A stretch of DNA of 64,000 nt from Epiperipatus broadwayi (Eukaryota; Onychophora; Udeonychophora; Euonychophora; Peripatidae): the NCBI GenBank assembly GCA_028023455.1, contig JAQFVV010006238.1:4846572-4910571 (forward strand), read 5' to 3'. The notes under the pieces are model-generated. The model saw only the letters and a program-made list of their open reading frames with translations, did not search any database and was not told where the DNA came from. The position numbers and the translations under genes were made by a program. Of this stretch, positions 1-10,592 are shown piece by piece (within the stretch, counting starts at the first letter, position 1; each line of letters opens with the position of its first letter).

Positions 1-1980
1 AAGACAGTCAATTCATTCATTAATGATATATTCAACATAAAGTTTAGAAGTTATAAAAGTAAAAAACAGTACCCTTCATTCACTGCAATAAAGAATCAAA
101 AATGTATTTTGATTGCATATAACAACCCTATTAATATTTTAAAATGTGTACATTCACTTAATGATTTCACTCACTCACTTTTATGAATTAAAATTTTTAT
201 TAATGGTATTTAACTTGTTGCAAAAATTAAAGTCATCATAAAATTTTGTTACTATAATTGGAAGTTATTTTGAGGGGGGGGGATTATTTTGTGCATTATG
301 CAATTAATGATGAAATTTACATAATCAAAGTTAATAAATATAATTATAAAATACCATTCATTGCACAGTATTTGCTTAGCCAAAGGGGGTATTATTGCAA
401 CCGTAAAATGATACAGTGCTGAAAGAAGAAATAAAATTTTCTTTCAGCATAAAACTAAAAATAAATTTTGGTTATATACCGTACTATTAATAATTAATTT
501 TAAATTGTGTGTTATATTAACTAAAATATTCACTCAATTAATTTTGCAACAAAACTTCTCAACAAAATTAAAACTGCTATCATTATAAATCTAAAGTATT
601 TTCAGTAAAAAAAAAATGGGGAGAAGAAAATAATTTCATGAATTATGCAATTAATAATCAATTTTATATAATCAAAAGTTATTAAATTTAAATTAAAAGT
701 AATATTTACTTGCTAGATTTTAACTCATAATTTCAAACATATCGAAGACAATGGCAACATCTCAAACTTAAAAAAATTATAGTACCAAAAAAAATACAAA
801 TTTCATTTAGCCTAAAATTAAGCAAATTTAAGTCATATACTAATAACTTTAAATTGTATACCGTGAGAATATTAGCTGAAATATTTTGTCGAGCAGTTTT
901 AAATTTAAACTCTTATCAAATGCTAATTTTATTCAAATCAAAACTGCTAATATCATAAACATATTTTTGCTAAAAAAAATGAAATGATTTCATGCATTAT
1001 GCATTTAGTAATAAATTTTTCATGATGAAAATTCAATACAAATAAATTGAAGAAATTTCATGCTTTTAATTTTTATTTAAATGGCTTACATTTTTGCCAT
1101 TACAATGTGCTTGCATTATTCAAAAAATTGCTAGTATGTTCCAAAAAAATGGCTATCACATATAGTAGAGTGGGACATCATATGCCATAAAAAAGATCAC
1201 AGGGTATTTGTATATAAATAGCTGTTTATTTAAATCTTCATGGATTCTGTAAAAAAAGTCTTAAATATTGATTACAATATGCAAGCACAATGCATTAGAT
1301 AAAGTTTATCTTTTTTAATATATCAAATGCATTAGGTTTTGGTGGTGTACAGCTCTGTAATTTGATTACTCTTGCACTGTTGATAAATAATATGTATTTA
1401 TGGTCACAGCAGTACAGTTATATAAGATATTATTAAACATTGCTTTTTTAATTATAAATTATTTTACATAAACAATATACAACTATGAAATTAGAAAAAA
1501 ATGAAACTTCAGGATGGGGATTTTTAATGCAATGATTAACAATTCTGCAGAACAAAAAATTGTCATCTGTGGTGTTATTTTCTTTTTCTCAGCCCATTTA
1601 GTTTAGTGCAGTGGTATTGTATCAGACTTTGGAGCATAAGGTCCTCTAATTTCATTTCTGATAATCAAACTTATTATGAACTTCCCAACCAAAAAAGCCA
1701 TTAGATTTTTATTTTTTAATGGGTAATGTGAAAATTTTAGAGCAAAAAGAGACTTCATGATTTCAACAATTTAAGTTCTATATAAGAAGAAAGTAGTCTT
1801 CAAAGAAAAACTTCCAAATATAAACATCTTGAATGTGTTTGAACTTAGATTATCATTCTTTAAAGCCATATACACTAAAATTTAATTCTGATATATAAAT
1901 TTGTTAGTTGATGAACATTTTATAATATTATTCATATTTTCATGAAAGCATTGAATTACAGCCAATAATAACCAATTATT
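1..1980. other. AT-rich non-coding DNA, no gene seen
   Basis: I see no open frame with recognisable protein character and no RNA gene. The stretch is dominated by A/T runs and short simple sequence. No transposon ends were recognised. Confidence 0.6.
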
Positions 1981-1982
1981 TA

Positions 1983-2130
1983 TTGCTCAGGAGTTCATAG
2001 AAGTATGACCAACAGAAGTAATAGAGATATGGATAAGCTTGTGTACCCATCAAAAATGGTGATCATGCGATGTAGGTAATCCATGAACCTTAAAGCTATA
2101 GATCTATCACAATACCAAACTGTGGGGTGT
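1983..2130 (-). repeat. tRNA-derived SINE-like repeat, family T, copy 1
   Basis: One of about seven minus-strand relatives here. Read on the plus strand they share 'gagttcata(a)gaag', then a short block ending near 'atgaaccttaaag', then a tRNA-like stretch rich in 'ctaccactgca'. On the minus strand this gives a weak D-arm-like region followed by a B-box-like block and a tail ending 'CTCCCAAGCAATAA' in the better copies. This copy carries extra sequence in the middle. Assignment to a SINE is inferred from the tRNA-like boxes and from dispersal. Confidence 0.4.
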
Positions 2131-3500
2131 AGAAGTCACCGAAATTTAATAAAAGCAATTAAGCAAAATCATCATCATCGAGTAAAGAAGCAAAGTGATC
2201 ACCATTTGGCAAAACAAAAAAAGTGAAGTCATCATTAGTGGAGACAAGTAGGCTTTGAAAGGGTCATGACAGTTGATATAAACAGAATCTAATATTTACG
2301 TATGTCTGTGTTTTAAATGTTTATACATATGTGCGCATGCGTTGTTGCGGTTATATAAATATTGATATTACATATTTAAATAGCAAATTTTATTTTTGCC
2401 ATTTATATTATTTTTTTGATACATGGGGGGGGGGGGATGTCTATAAGTTATCAAAGTATTAAATCTCATCTTTGAAACAAACCGGACAATGAATGTTTAT
2501 AAGCTGTTCCTATTAATATATAAATATAGCATTATTACTCAGGGGAGGAAGGTTTCTTTCCTATAGTTAAAAGCTTTTTCGTGTTACTATTGGACTGTTT
2601 TCAAAAACGTCAGCTAGCGGTATATTCCAGCGAGGATTAGACTCGGGAATAAAAATGTTTTATTACTTGATTTTTTAAAAAAAAAAAAAATTAAAAAAGA
2701 AAGAGAAGGTTTTTTGTTTTTTACCTTCCTAAAGATTTATTAGCTTTTTTTTTTGCACGTCCACCCCCCCCCCCCCAAAGCATTTATTCTATTTTATATT
2801 TCAATGGTTTATTATGGTTTGAGATAGTTGAAAATTTTAAATGAAAAACAAATGTTCTTCATAAATTAATTAAATTTCATCTAAACAAAGTCACAAATAG
2901 GATTATTGTTTTAAAATTTGTAAAGCCTATCATTGATATCTGTGTATAATTGGACAACAAATAATATTCTAATTACAAGCATAGAATTTATTTATACCCC
3001 TCACGTCTGATTTAATTAATTCGGTTGTCTTTTCTTCCATCTAGTGGGTTTTATCAGAACTTTTGATAACACTTTATAACTTATAATTAAGACAGCACTA
3101 ATATTCTCGCTAAAATACACAACTGATAATATCTAATTGGCTTAATTTTTTTCTAAATAATTCGAGGCTTTTTTGCTGACAGAATCACATTTTTTATATT
3201 TTTTTATAATGCATTATTGTTTATATTTTATATTATATATTGCGATGGTTACAGAAAGGAGTTTTGCTGTTGATTGAAAAAGACTCATTTCTTTTTAATT
3301 CTTAAAGGAATTGAGCCAAACAAATCTTAGTGATAACTACTTGTTGTTGCAACATGCGCGTTAATATATGATTATTCATAAAATGTAAATGGGCCGCTCA
3401 CTAACATACATTTGATGCTTTAAATTAAATCCGAAGAGATGATAAAAGATCTAGAAAAAGGCTTCATGTGAGATAAATCGATGAAGTAAGGATAATTTTA
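2131..3500. other. Non-coding, with homopolymer runs
   Basis: No gene seen. It contains a run of 12 G at 2425-2436 and a run of 13 C at 2764-2776. Both are unusual against the very AT-rich background and are likely length-polymorphic. Confidence 0.6.
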
Positions 3501-3504
3501 AAAC

Positions 3505-4125
3505 AGGTAAAACTCTATATGTATTGCCATTCAATGCACAAGCCGTTGCACTGAGTGGCAATACGTATAGAGAGTTTTAATAACAGTTTATAAGCAAGCA
3601 TAAGAAATCGTGATCATGTGATGTTTAGTGGCTTAAAATCAATCCTGCCTAATAGGATAGTGGTGGCTATGGTTATTAACGAACCAAAAACACCAAAATG
3701 TATAGGTATTGAACTGAGTTCAGACCTATATGACTATATAAGCTAATGAGCTTGGATTGAAAATATAATGTTTTCAATTTAAGACTCATAGTTTTGTAGT
3801 TAAGTAGAGGTAAAAGATGGCTGCTGGAGGGTTGCATTAGATCCTAAGATCTAGGTGCAGTGCTCTCAGATCCAAAGCTCCTCACCGACAAAGGCCCCAA
3901 GCCAAGAAACAAGTCTGGGGATATTGGATGAGTAGGCACTAGATGGGGATTTTATGTACAAGCCTTCTGGAATCCATTGATTACTCTGGCTTACACTGAG
4001 TGGCAGTACATATAGAGAGTTTTGCCTGTTTTAATAATAGTTATAAGCAAGCATAAGAAATGATGATCATTTGATGTTTATTGGCTTAAAACCAATCCTG
4101 CCTAATAGGATAATTTTTTACATGA
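3505..4125 (+). repeat. Dispersed repeat D, copy 1, with internal partial duplication
   Basis: A repeat of about 600 bp, related to 32010-32520. It starts with a hairpin at about 3509-3578 whose arms carry 'TGTATTGCCA' and 'TGGCAATACG'. The segment at 3550-3660 (about 'CACTGAGTGGCA' through 'cctgcctaataggata') recurs at about 3992-4112, so the unit is bounded by a direct duplication. The middle holds the palindrome 'AGATCCTAAGATCT' (3840-3853). No coding potential. The class is unknown; hairpin ends suggest a non-autonomous DNA element, but I did not identify a target duplication. Confidence 0.55.
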
Positions 4126-5221
4126 TGGAGAGAAGAAAGGTTATGGTCAAAGAACTGGATTAATCTTTGTGAGACTATTATTCTGAAGCATGCAATAATG
4201 ATTAAAAATGATAATCTTAAAAAGCTGTTTTAAAATGTATAAAAAAAAATGAATATTACATTTTGCATTGTTACATAACTAACAAATCCACTTTTACAAG
4301 TAGATTCTAAGCCCTTTTCAGTTTATCATGGTTGTAAAGTGCTGGACTTGAGAGCTATAGATTTGTGGATCATAGCTCAACATGATTTTGGGGGAGGGGG
4401 GCATTAACCATTCATTTATTTATGACTTCTGGTGTCTCAAGCTTAGTTTTAATAATAGACTTATTTAAACTATGGCACTCCCTAGATAGAATTCAGAATG
4501 TTATACAGCTTTTCAATAAAACAATGATTATCAGCAAATAACCACATAGTATATATATAACTAATTTGCTTTGTTTTAAAAGTTATTATTGCTTTTATAT
4601 ACATTTTACTGCTAAGAAATAATGTTTTCCAGATGATAAATAAATGTGATACAAATAAAGTAATATCAGTACATTTACTGGATCTATTTCCAATAATAAT
4701 ATAGTTACAACAGTTAAGAGTTTGTCAACCATAACCATTAGTAGAATTATAAATGCCTAGTGATTAGCAGTAATAACCAATGGGTTTGAGAAATATTATG
4801 ACTCCTACTAAACTCTGCTACTTTCAACTATATTGGTTTACTTTATTAATGATTATTTTCTATTAACAATTTTCTGATTCCAGTTTGTATGTATCTGATT
4901 ATGTTCTTGTAAATAGGGAACAATGTGTGTTACTAACAGAGTAATTCTAGACTGTGAATTATTGTTCCGAGTATGAAAGTTAATTTGCCTTTCGAGTAGA
5001 TATCAGTTTTTATGCAATTTTGTTTAATGTGTGTAAAGAGATTTGGATGGATATACATATGAATAATAAAAACATGTTTTATTACAGAATTATCCAAATC
5101 ATTGGCATAAATTTTTATTCACTATCTTGTAATTTTTATTCACTATCTTAAAAAAATTCAATTTTTTTTTTAATGACCACCACATTCTTTCAAATGTTGG
5201 CCATTTTGTAATGAAATTCTA
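4126..5221. other. Non-coding; weak tRNA-like relic near 4325-4385
   Basis: No gene seen. Around 4325-4385 a plus-strand stretch ('gtaaagtgctggac', then 'gtggatcatagctc') looks like a decayed tRNA-derived head, but the arms do not fold convincingly. The rest is AT-rich unique sequence. Confidence 0.4.
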
Positions 5222-5408
5222 GAATATTGGTGTCATGAAAACAATGTTAATATTATAAACTAATATCATGAAAACAATGTTAATATTGTAAAATGGTGTC
5301 ATGAAAACAATGTTAATATTGTAAAATGATGTCATGAAAACAATGTTAATATTGTAAAATGTCACAAAAACAATGTTAATATTGTAAAATGGTGTCATGA
5401 AAACAATG
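5222..5408. repeat. 33-bp minisatellite, left part of split array
   Basis: Tandem copies of a 33-bp unit read as 'gttaatattgtaaaatg' + 'rtgtcatgaaaacaat', about 5.5 units. Because 33 is a multiple of three, the minus strand stays open and appears to encode an 11-residue repeat (FYNINIVFMTS-like). That frame is a by-product of the unit length, not evidence of a gene. The array resumes at 6163 after the inserted element at 5413-6158. Confidence 0.9.
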
Positions 5409-5412
5409 TTAA

Positions 5413-6158
5413 ACCTTTTCCCGCCTCTTACGAGGTCTCTCGTCAACAGTTGACGTCACTGTAATTTCATTATTTTTAATGCTAGGATATTCGTTTGACA
5501 GTTATTGATTAGGTTTTTAAAAGTTCTGTAAGATGGTGCCCCCTTCCAAATTATTTTACAAGTAAAAAAATAAAAAAAAACACATTTAAAGCTAAACAAA
5601 GAAAGAACCTTGTCGGTGATTGGCTCTCAGCCGAAAAAGACATTCTGATTGGCTGGAAAGAACAAAGAAACCGCCTGATCAAAGAAAATAAAGAAAAACG
5701 CTGAGGTTTTCATTTCAAATATGATTTAAAGTATATTAAAAGTATATATTAAGAAATTACAAATCATTTTCAGAGAGTATACTAAAAAAACAAAATTATT
5801 TTCGAAAATATTGAAGATTTTAGTAAAAATATTTAAGATTTAGCAAAAAGAAATATTTACTTTTCTATAATGTAAAAAGCATTTACGTCACGAACTCTTT
5901 GTTTATATGATGGCTTTTATTTTGCCAAAATTGAATATTTTATAATAAATAAATAGCAATTTATTTTTGAAAAAACTTTCGTTCACTTTTATAACCTGAC
6001 AATGTATTAATATACTTTTTATAAATGAATATAAAGTCAATATGATATTAAAGGTGAAAATATTTTGACAATTGACTTGTCTTCAGTTTGTGAGCTGGCC
6101 AATTAAAAGCTTTGATTTTTAGCTGACACAACCAATAATATAATTAGCAGTTAAAAGG
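5413..6158 (+). mobile_element. piggyBac-type MITE, copy 1 (746 bp, TTAA flanks)
   Basis: A non-coding element bounded on both sides by TTAA (5409-5412 and 6159-6162). The left end reads 'ACCTTTTCCCGCC'; the right end on the opposite strand reads 'CCTTTTAACTGC'. The termini thus share a CCTTTT core. TTAA target duplication and C/T-rich tips are the signature of piggyBac transposition. The left subterminal region holds small palindromes: 'ACGAGG..CTCGT' and 'GTCAACAGTTGAC'. No transposase reading frame remains. The element lies inside one unit of the 33-bp minisatellite, whose monomer contains 'atgTTAAtat'. An inverted relative of identical length is at 25751-26496. Confidence 0.85.
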
Positions 6159-6162
6159 TTAA

Positions 6163-6530
6163 TATTGTAAAATGGTATCATGAAAACAATGTTAATATTG
6201 TAAAATGGTGTCATGAAAACAATGTTAATATTGTAAAATGTTGTCATGAAAACAATGTTAATATTGTAAAATGATGTCATGAAAACAATGTTAATATTGT
6301 AAAATGATGTGAATGTTAATATTGTAAAATGATATCATGAAAACAATGTTAATATTGTAAAATGATGTCATGAAAACAATGTTAATATTGTAAAATGATG
6401 TCACGAAAACAATGTTAATATTGTAAAATGATGTCATGAAAACAATGTTAATATTGTAAAATGATGTTATGAAAACAATATTGTAAAATGATGTCATGAA
6501 AACAATGTTAATATTGTAAAATGAAACAAT
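6163..6530. repeat. 33-bp minisatellite, right part of split array
   Basis: About 11 further units of the same 33-bp repeat, with one unit shortened near 6301-6320 and another near 6470-6485. Together with the left part this was one array of roughly 16-17 units before the MITE landed in it. Confidence 0.9.
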
Positions 6531-6700
6531 GACATTCACATCAAGTAAAAACTATAGTATAATCCTGTAAAAAATTAATTCATTATGAATTAAAAGTATG
6601 ACTTTTATGAGACAATACCTTAAAACGCAATTAAAATAAGCAGAAATATAATTACTGCACTTATCTAATTTTCATTCAGTATCCTTGCAAGACAGTCTTT

Positions 6701-6990
6701 ACTGAATGAATAATATTTCTGTAGTGTAATTTTCACTACATCAATCTCATGCAAAGTAGGAACTGCTTTCTATCACTTAACACCACGAGAGGTGTAATCA
6801 TAAACATGTGACCACAGACATGAAAAAGTTGTATGATCCCTAAGATGCACTTAACATTATTTTCATATGTCTTTGGTCATATGTTTATTATTACATTTCT
6901 CTCAAGGTGTTAAAAGTGATAGAAACTAGTTCCTATCTTGCATGAGAGTGGTGTAGTGAAAATTACACTAGAGAAATATTATTTATTAAG
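6701..6990. mobile_element. Foldback / long-arm MITE (about 290 bp)
   Basis: A long imperfect inverted repeat. The left arm runs 6701 to about 6830; the right arm runs about 6845 to 6990. Matching blocks include 'aataatatttctgtagtg' against the complement of 'cactagagaaatattatt', and 'tctcatgcaa' against 'ttgcatgaga'. The single-stranded centre is only about 15-25 nt. No reading frame spans it. The whole segment would fold into one hairpin, typical of foldback elements or palindromic MITEs. I could not define a target duplication. Confidence 0.75.
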
Positions 6991-8017
6991 TGGATAATAA
7001 ATTAAATGTTTCCCATAGAAAAGCATTTTATTATAATTGTTTTTTAAAGAGATTTTTAAGATATTTTGGGAAGACACTTTAGTTTGCTGACCAGGGTAAA
7101 GTTGTATGCAGTACATTGTCATGAATATAAAAAATGTCAGTGTTTTTAATGAATGTCCTAAAGAAAATAATTATAATATCACTGAAATAATAGGTAGCAT
7201 CTGCATAACCATAATTCGATTATGATCTTTCGCCTCTTAATCTACTCTATATAAATAATTTTCTAATTACAAATAGAAAAATATTCTTCTTAAAATAAGA
7301 CATTATTTATATAAATATCTTTTTTAAATAAAAATAAAAGAAAACTCATACAATTCAAAAAATAAAATAAAAAGTCTTTCATAACAAGATTATTATTCTT
7401 CCAGACTAAGAAGTATATAATGTGTTGATTCAATAGTATAACAACACTTTGGTTTAAACATTAACATATATGGGAATTTTTTTTATAAGACATTTGTTTC
7501 CTTAGTATCAAAAAATAATCATATTTTTTAGGAATACATCTTTAGAATGCGAACATATCTAATCCCCAACTGAGATTGCAATATCTATAGTATGTTATAT
7601 TAATACATTCTTTATTAAGTTACCCAATTGAAGAGTGATAGATTGAGTGCCTTGGTGCAGTCAAAACAATAAGGAAATGCATGTATGTTTACACATACAC
7701 ATTTAATGTACTAAAATTATACATGCTATAAACTTATAAGAATTAACGTTTATATTAATATTAAAAGGTAATAATCAGGGTAGAAAATTAATAACGAAAG
7801 GAATGCAAAATTCCAAAACAATCAAATTGCATTAAAATATTAATAAATTTTAGATAGCACAAAAAAACTGATTAAGACTAATAATTATTTCTAAGACTGC
7901 AATCTTAAAATAAAAAAAATACGTTACATGAACTCCACAGAAGTGTTAAAAAGTGGATTGAGCTATGAGTCAAGAAAGAGGCCAGCATACAATGCTAGAG
8001 AATCTATACATAGAAAG
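6991..8017. other. AT-rich non-coding DNA
   Basis: No gene, RNA or element ends recognised. Confidence 0.55.
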
Positions 8018-8105
8018 AAATACCTGGACAGGCCCAATACCCAGTGACATGTCAGCTGAAGAAATATCTGGACAGGCCCAATACCCAGTGACATCTCAGC
8101 TGAGG
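8018..8105. repeat. 44-bp tandem duplication
   Basis: Two near-identical 44-bp units (8018-8061 and 8062-8105), each containing 'ctggacaggcccaatac' followed by 'ccagtgacat'. A short open frame of 69 codons spans it, but it shows no family resemblance. Confidence 0.85.
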
Positions 8106-8410
8106 ATAACATGTGGGAACTACGAACATTTTAAAGGCTATCTCGTCTTAATTATAATTTTGTTAAGCCTTTAATCAGAACTGTAGAACTAAATAGTCAT
8201 CTATTTATACGGTACTATAAGTTAAAAGGTTTATCAAATGTATATTTAGTGAATTGTTAATATTTAACCTTATTTTACTGCATTGAATACTTATACTAAA
8301 ATTCTGCATTCTACTAGTATCTTTATTGATAGTTTTTGTTCTGATTCATGAATAAAAAATACTCTTAATTTTATCTGAGGTGTAAAATAATGGATGTGGT
8401 TTACTATAAA

Positions 8411-8515
8411 GGAATTCATAAGATGTTCGAGCACGAAAGTGATATAATTGAGACGTATTCTACGTATGCATCTTGAGTTCTAAAGTCCGTTACTTTACCA
8501 TTGCTGTAAATTTAC
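8411..8515 (-). repeat. SINE-like repeat, family T, fragment
   Basis: Begins with the family signature 'attcataagatgttcgagcac' (plus-strand reading) and becomes unrecognisable after about 100 bp. It appears to be the 3' part of a minus-strand copy. Confidence 0.35.
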
Positions 8516-8636
8516 CTCACGTGGCACCTGAGGTGCCAAAAAAAAATTTAAAAACCTTTAAAAATATTGCAATACTTTTACAAATGTAATTGCTGATTGA
8601 ATGTGATTCAAATGTTTTAATCAAAAATATATTCGA

Positions 8637-8735
8637 TTTTTTTTTTCCATGTGTCAAAGCATCGGCCGGGAAACTAACCCGGGACAACTGCTTGTAAGGC
8701 AGCAGTGCTGACCACTCGGCCACCAACACTTGACA
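8637..8735 (-). repeat. Mini-SINE (tRNA-only, TSD-flanked), copy 1
   Basis: On the minus strand a tRNA-like body: D-arm region 'GGCCGAGTGGTCAGC', an anticodon-type stem 'CTGC/GCAG' around loop CTTACAA (anticodon position TAC, valine-like), and a T-arm 'CCGGGTTAGTTTCCCGG'. The two ends pair beyond a normal acceptor stem: 'TGTCAAGTG' opposite 'GCTTTGACA'. A run of A (T on plus strand, 8637-8646) follows the 3' end. The unit is flanked by a direct repeat containing 'ATATTCGATTTT' (left about 8627-8640, right about 8735-8748). Poly(A) plus a target duplication is the mark of LINE-driven retroposition. Copies 2 and 3 are at 40863-40977 and 58687-58791. Confidence 0.85.
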
Positions 8736-8749
8736 TATATTCGATTTTT

Positions 8750-9110
8750 TAAATCAGGTTTTTTTTTCCTTTCAATATTTTGCTTTATAATTTAAAATGG
8801 ATATTTTAATCTAATTTTTAATATTAAACAAATAAAATGTTAGCACAAATACCAAATATATAAAGTAAACAAATAATGTAAAAATATTGAATTTGAATTT
8901 GAGAAAATAAATATTTAAAAATAAAATACTGGTAAAATAATAAACATTTTTTTCTTTAAAAGCTTTTTCTTGCTTTGATAAAAAGATAATGCGAATTCTA
9001 TCAAATATCTACTTCATCAGAATGAATAATCATATTTATAAGTATAAGCTATCTATAGGCTTCTGATTTCATTTTTAAAAATTTATATAAAAAAGATAAT
9101 CGAATGTTTA
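8750..9110. other. AT-rich non-coding DNA
   Basis: Nothing recognised. Confidence 0.5.
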
Positions 9111-9111
9111 C

Positions 9112-9186
9112 TCGAAGTTCGTAAGAAGTTCGAGCACAAAAACTGACAGAACTAATCTATAATCTGCCACTCGACCGGACTACTAA
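9112..9186 (-). repeat. SINE-like repeat, family T, short copy
   Basis: Carries 'gttcgtaagaagttcgagcac' and then the tRNA-like 'ctgccactcgaccggac' at its right end. Shorter than the other members, so probably internally deleted. Confidence 0.4.
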
Positions 9187-9689
9187 AGCATACACATTTT
9201 ATGTAAGTAACTTTATTTATTTAGCATTTGGATTCATTTAAAGAGCTTAACTATTTACAAAATATAATTAAGTATGATAGTTTTCCATGGCCAGTAACAC
9301 TTAATTTAGAAAATAAATCAACTCCATATGGAAAATGGATTTCATCTTGATTAACTCCTGGTTAAAGAAAAATTATGAAAAGTTATAATGCATTAAATAA
9401 ATGATTAAAAAAAATCTGTAGGGATTCTGATTAGGAGATAAATTCACTAGAGCTTTATTAAAGTCGCTATTCAGCAAATGCAGCTATAGATTCAGCAATC
9501 AATTTGTGGTTGACCACATCTATATGGACCATGACTGATAAATTTCATTTGTGATAGCAGATGATTGCAAGAAAGTCCTGAATCTGTTGATAAGAATTCA
9601 GTAATATTTAGGAAGATAAAATCTAGATGGCTTTACGTTTATATTGGTTATGGAAATAGGAATTTTTTTGAAACTTCACAAAAGTCTTA
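9187..9689. other. AT-rich non-coding DNA
   Basis: A 60-codon plus-strand frame at 9565-9747 overlaps the end of the Penelope-like element and has no family resemblance. No gene called. Confidence 0.5.
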
Positions 9690-9828
9690 CTTATATTTAT
9701 TGTTTGGACCATTTCCATCATCTAATGTGAGTATTGAATATCTTTAGAAAAATTTAACTTTATTTAAGTATTCCAAATACATTTAACTGTTAGTAATAGT
9801 ACATCAAACAGGTTAGTATATGCACAAT

Positions 9829-9862
9829 GTTTCAAGAGGTATTATTATCCCCTCTTCTTCAG
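9829..9862 (-). ncRNA. Hammerhead-like motif in Penelope-like 3' end (copy A)
   Basis: On the minus strand 'CTGAAGA' (9862-9856, fitting CUGANGA) is followed by a stem CCTCTT/AAGAGG (9851-9856 with 9834-9839) and then 'GAAAC' (9833-9829). CUGANGA, stem II and GAAA in this order are the hammerhead core. Penelope-like elements are known to carry such ribozymes. Helix I and the cleavage triplet were not identified, so activity is uncertain. In copy B the core is partly eroded. Confidence 0.45.
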
Positions 9863-9897
9863 GTGTTGCTGGCCTGACCAGTGACAGTACTAGCATG

Positions 9898-9962
9898 GGA
9901 ATAGAACCAGGATCTGTAGATTCTTGATTATTGAATTTTATGGTAACCCTGGCATCCTTCCA
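9898..9962 (-). repeat. tRNA-like block in Penelope-like 3' region (copy A)
   Basis: Minus-strand counterpart of the clearer block at 13364-13436 in copy B. It keeps 'caagaatctacagatcctgg' and a decayed B-box ('GGTTCTATTCCC'). Its presence at the same place in both copies suggests that it belonged to the parent element rather than inserting twice. Confidence 0.5.
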
Positions 9963-9992
9963 AAGGCAACAGTTAATAGAAATTTTATATAC

Positions 9993-10345
9993 TTATATAT
10001 GAGATTCCTCCTGATTTCTCCTCTTTTTCTTCTTAAGAGCAAAGTTTATTAATGGTTTCCATACATTATTTATAGTCATACTAGGTTGATTTATGGAATT
10101 GTTTGCCACTGTTAAATGAGCAGCTTCTTTAAAGTTTTTTTGTACCTTTTCCTCTCTATCCAATATTTTTGTATTCTCCCAATTGAACATATCTTCATTA
10201 GTACATACATGGTTTGCTACCTTAGACACCTGTTTTTTGCTCTTCTAATCATCTGTTTATGTTCTTGCAAGTATGTTTCAATGAAGTGACTGTTTTCACC
10301 AACATCTGTTCTTCCACATTCACATGGTATTTCATAGATGCAGTT
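9993..10345 (-). pseudogene. GIY-YIG endonuclease domain of Penelope-like element A
   Basis: The domain cuts target DNA for integration in Penelope-like elements. Translation of the minus strand from about 10342 gives CIYEIPCECGR, then 'DVGEN' where the family has Y-I-G-E-T. The first tyrosine of the YIG part is therefore replaced by aspartate, and the copy is probably dead. A frameshift near 10228 separates this from the downstream part, which is open at 10229-9993 and holds the family's NHV, 'NWENTKILDRE' and Lys/Arg-rich C-terminus. The cysteine-rich CxC spacing between the EIP block and the YIG block is the Penelope variant of the fold. Confidence 0.75.
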
Positions 10346-10592
10346 TTTTTCTTTTCAGCATTTCAAGTTTAGGCTTTGTAGATGTTAGAATTCCTCATAG
10401 TCTTGTATGGCTCTGGAAGGCTGTTCTGATGTTATACTGATTGCAGATTTTCCTTAATTTGTCTGCTATTTTTGGTATATATGGATACACTACAGTACCA
10501 ATAATTGTTTTCTTTTTGATTATTTTTTTTATTGTATATTTAATGTTTTCTTAATAACAGATCATGGATAACTATTTTTATATGAGTTTGTT
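10346..10592 (-). pseudogene. Linker between RT and GIY-YIG, Penelope-like element A
   Basis: AT-rich remnant joining the two domains. Its minus-strand sequence parallels 12680-12960 of copy B, including the stretch corresponding to 'YPYIPKIADKLREIC'. Frames are interrupted. No independent gene is present. Confidence 0.6.

Noticed and set aside
2425-2776. G12 and C13 runs as a quadruplex or terminal structure
   Set aside because: Single homopolymer runs 330 bp apart; no four-run arrangement, so a specific structure is not supported.
5219-5446. Minus-strand frame with an 11-residue repeat (also 6291-6539)
   Set aside because: It is the 33-bp minisatellite read in frame; the unit length is a multiple of three, so the frame stays open without selection.
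8647-8735. Functional tRNA-Val(TAC) gene
   Set aside because: Poly(A) tail and TSD show a retroposed copy; arms have mismatches and the same unit recurs elsewhere.
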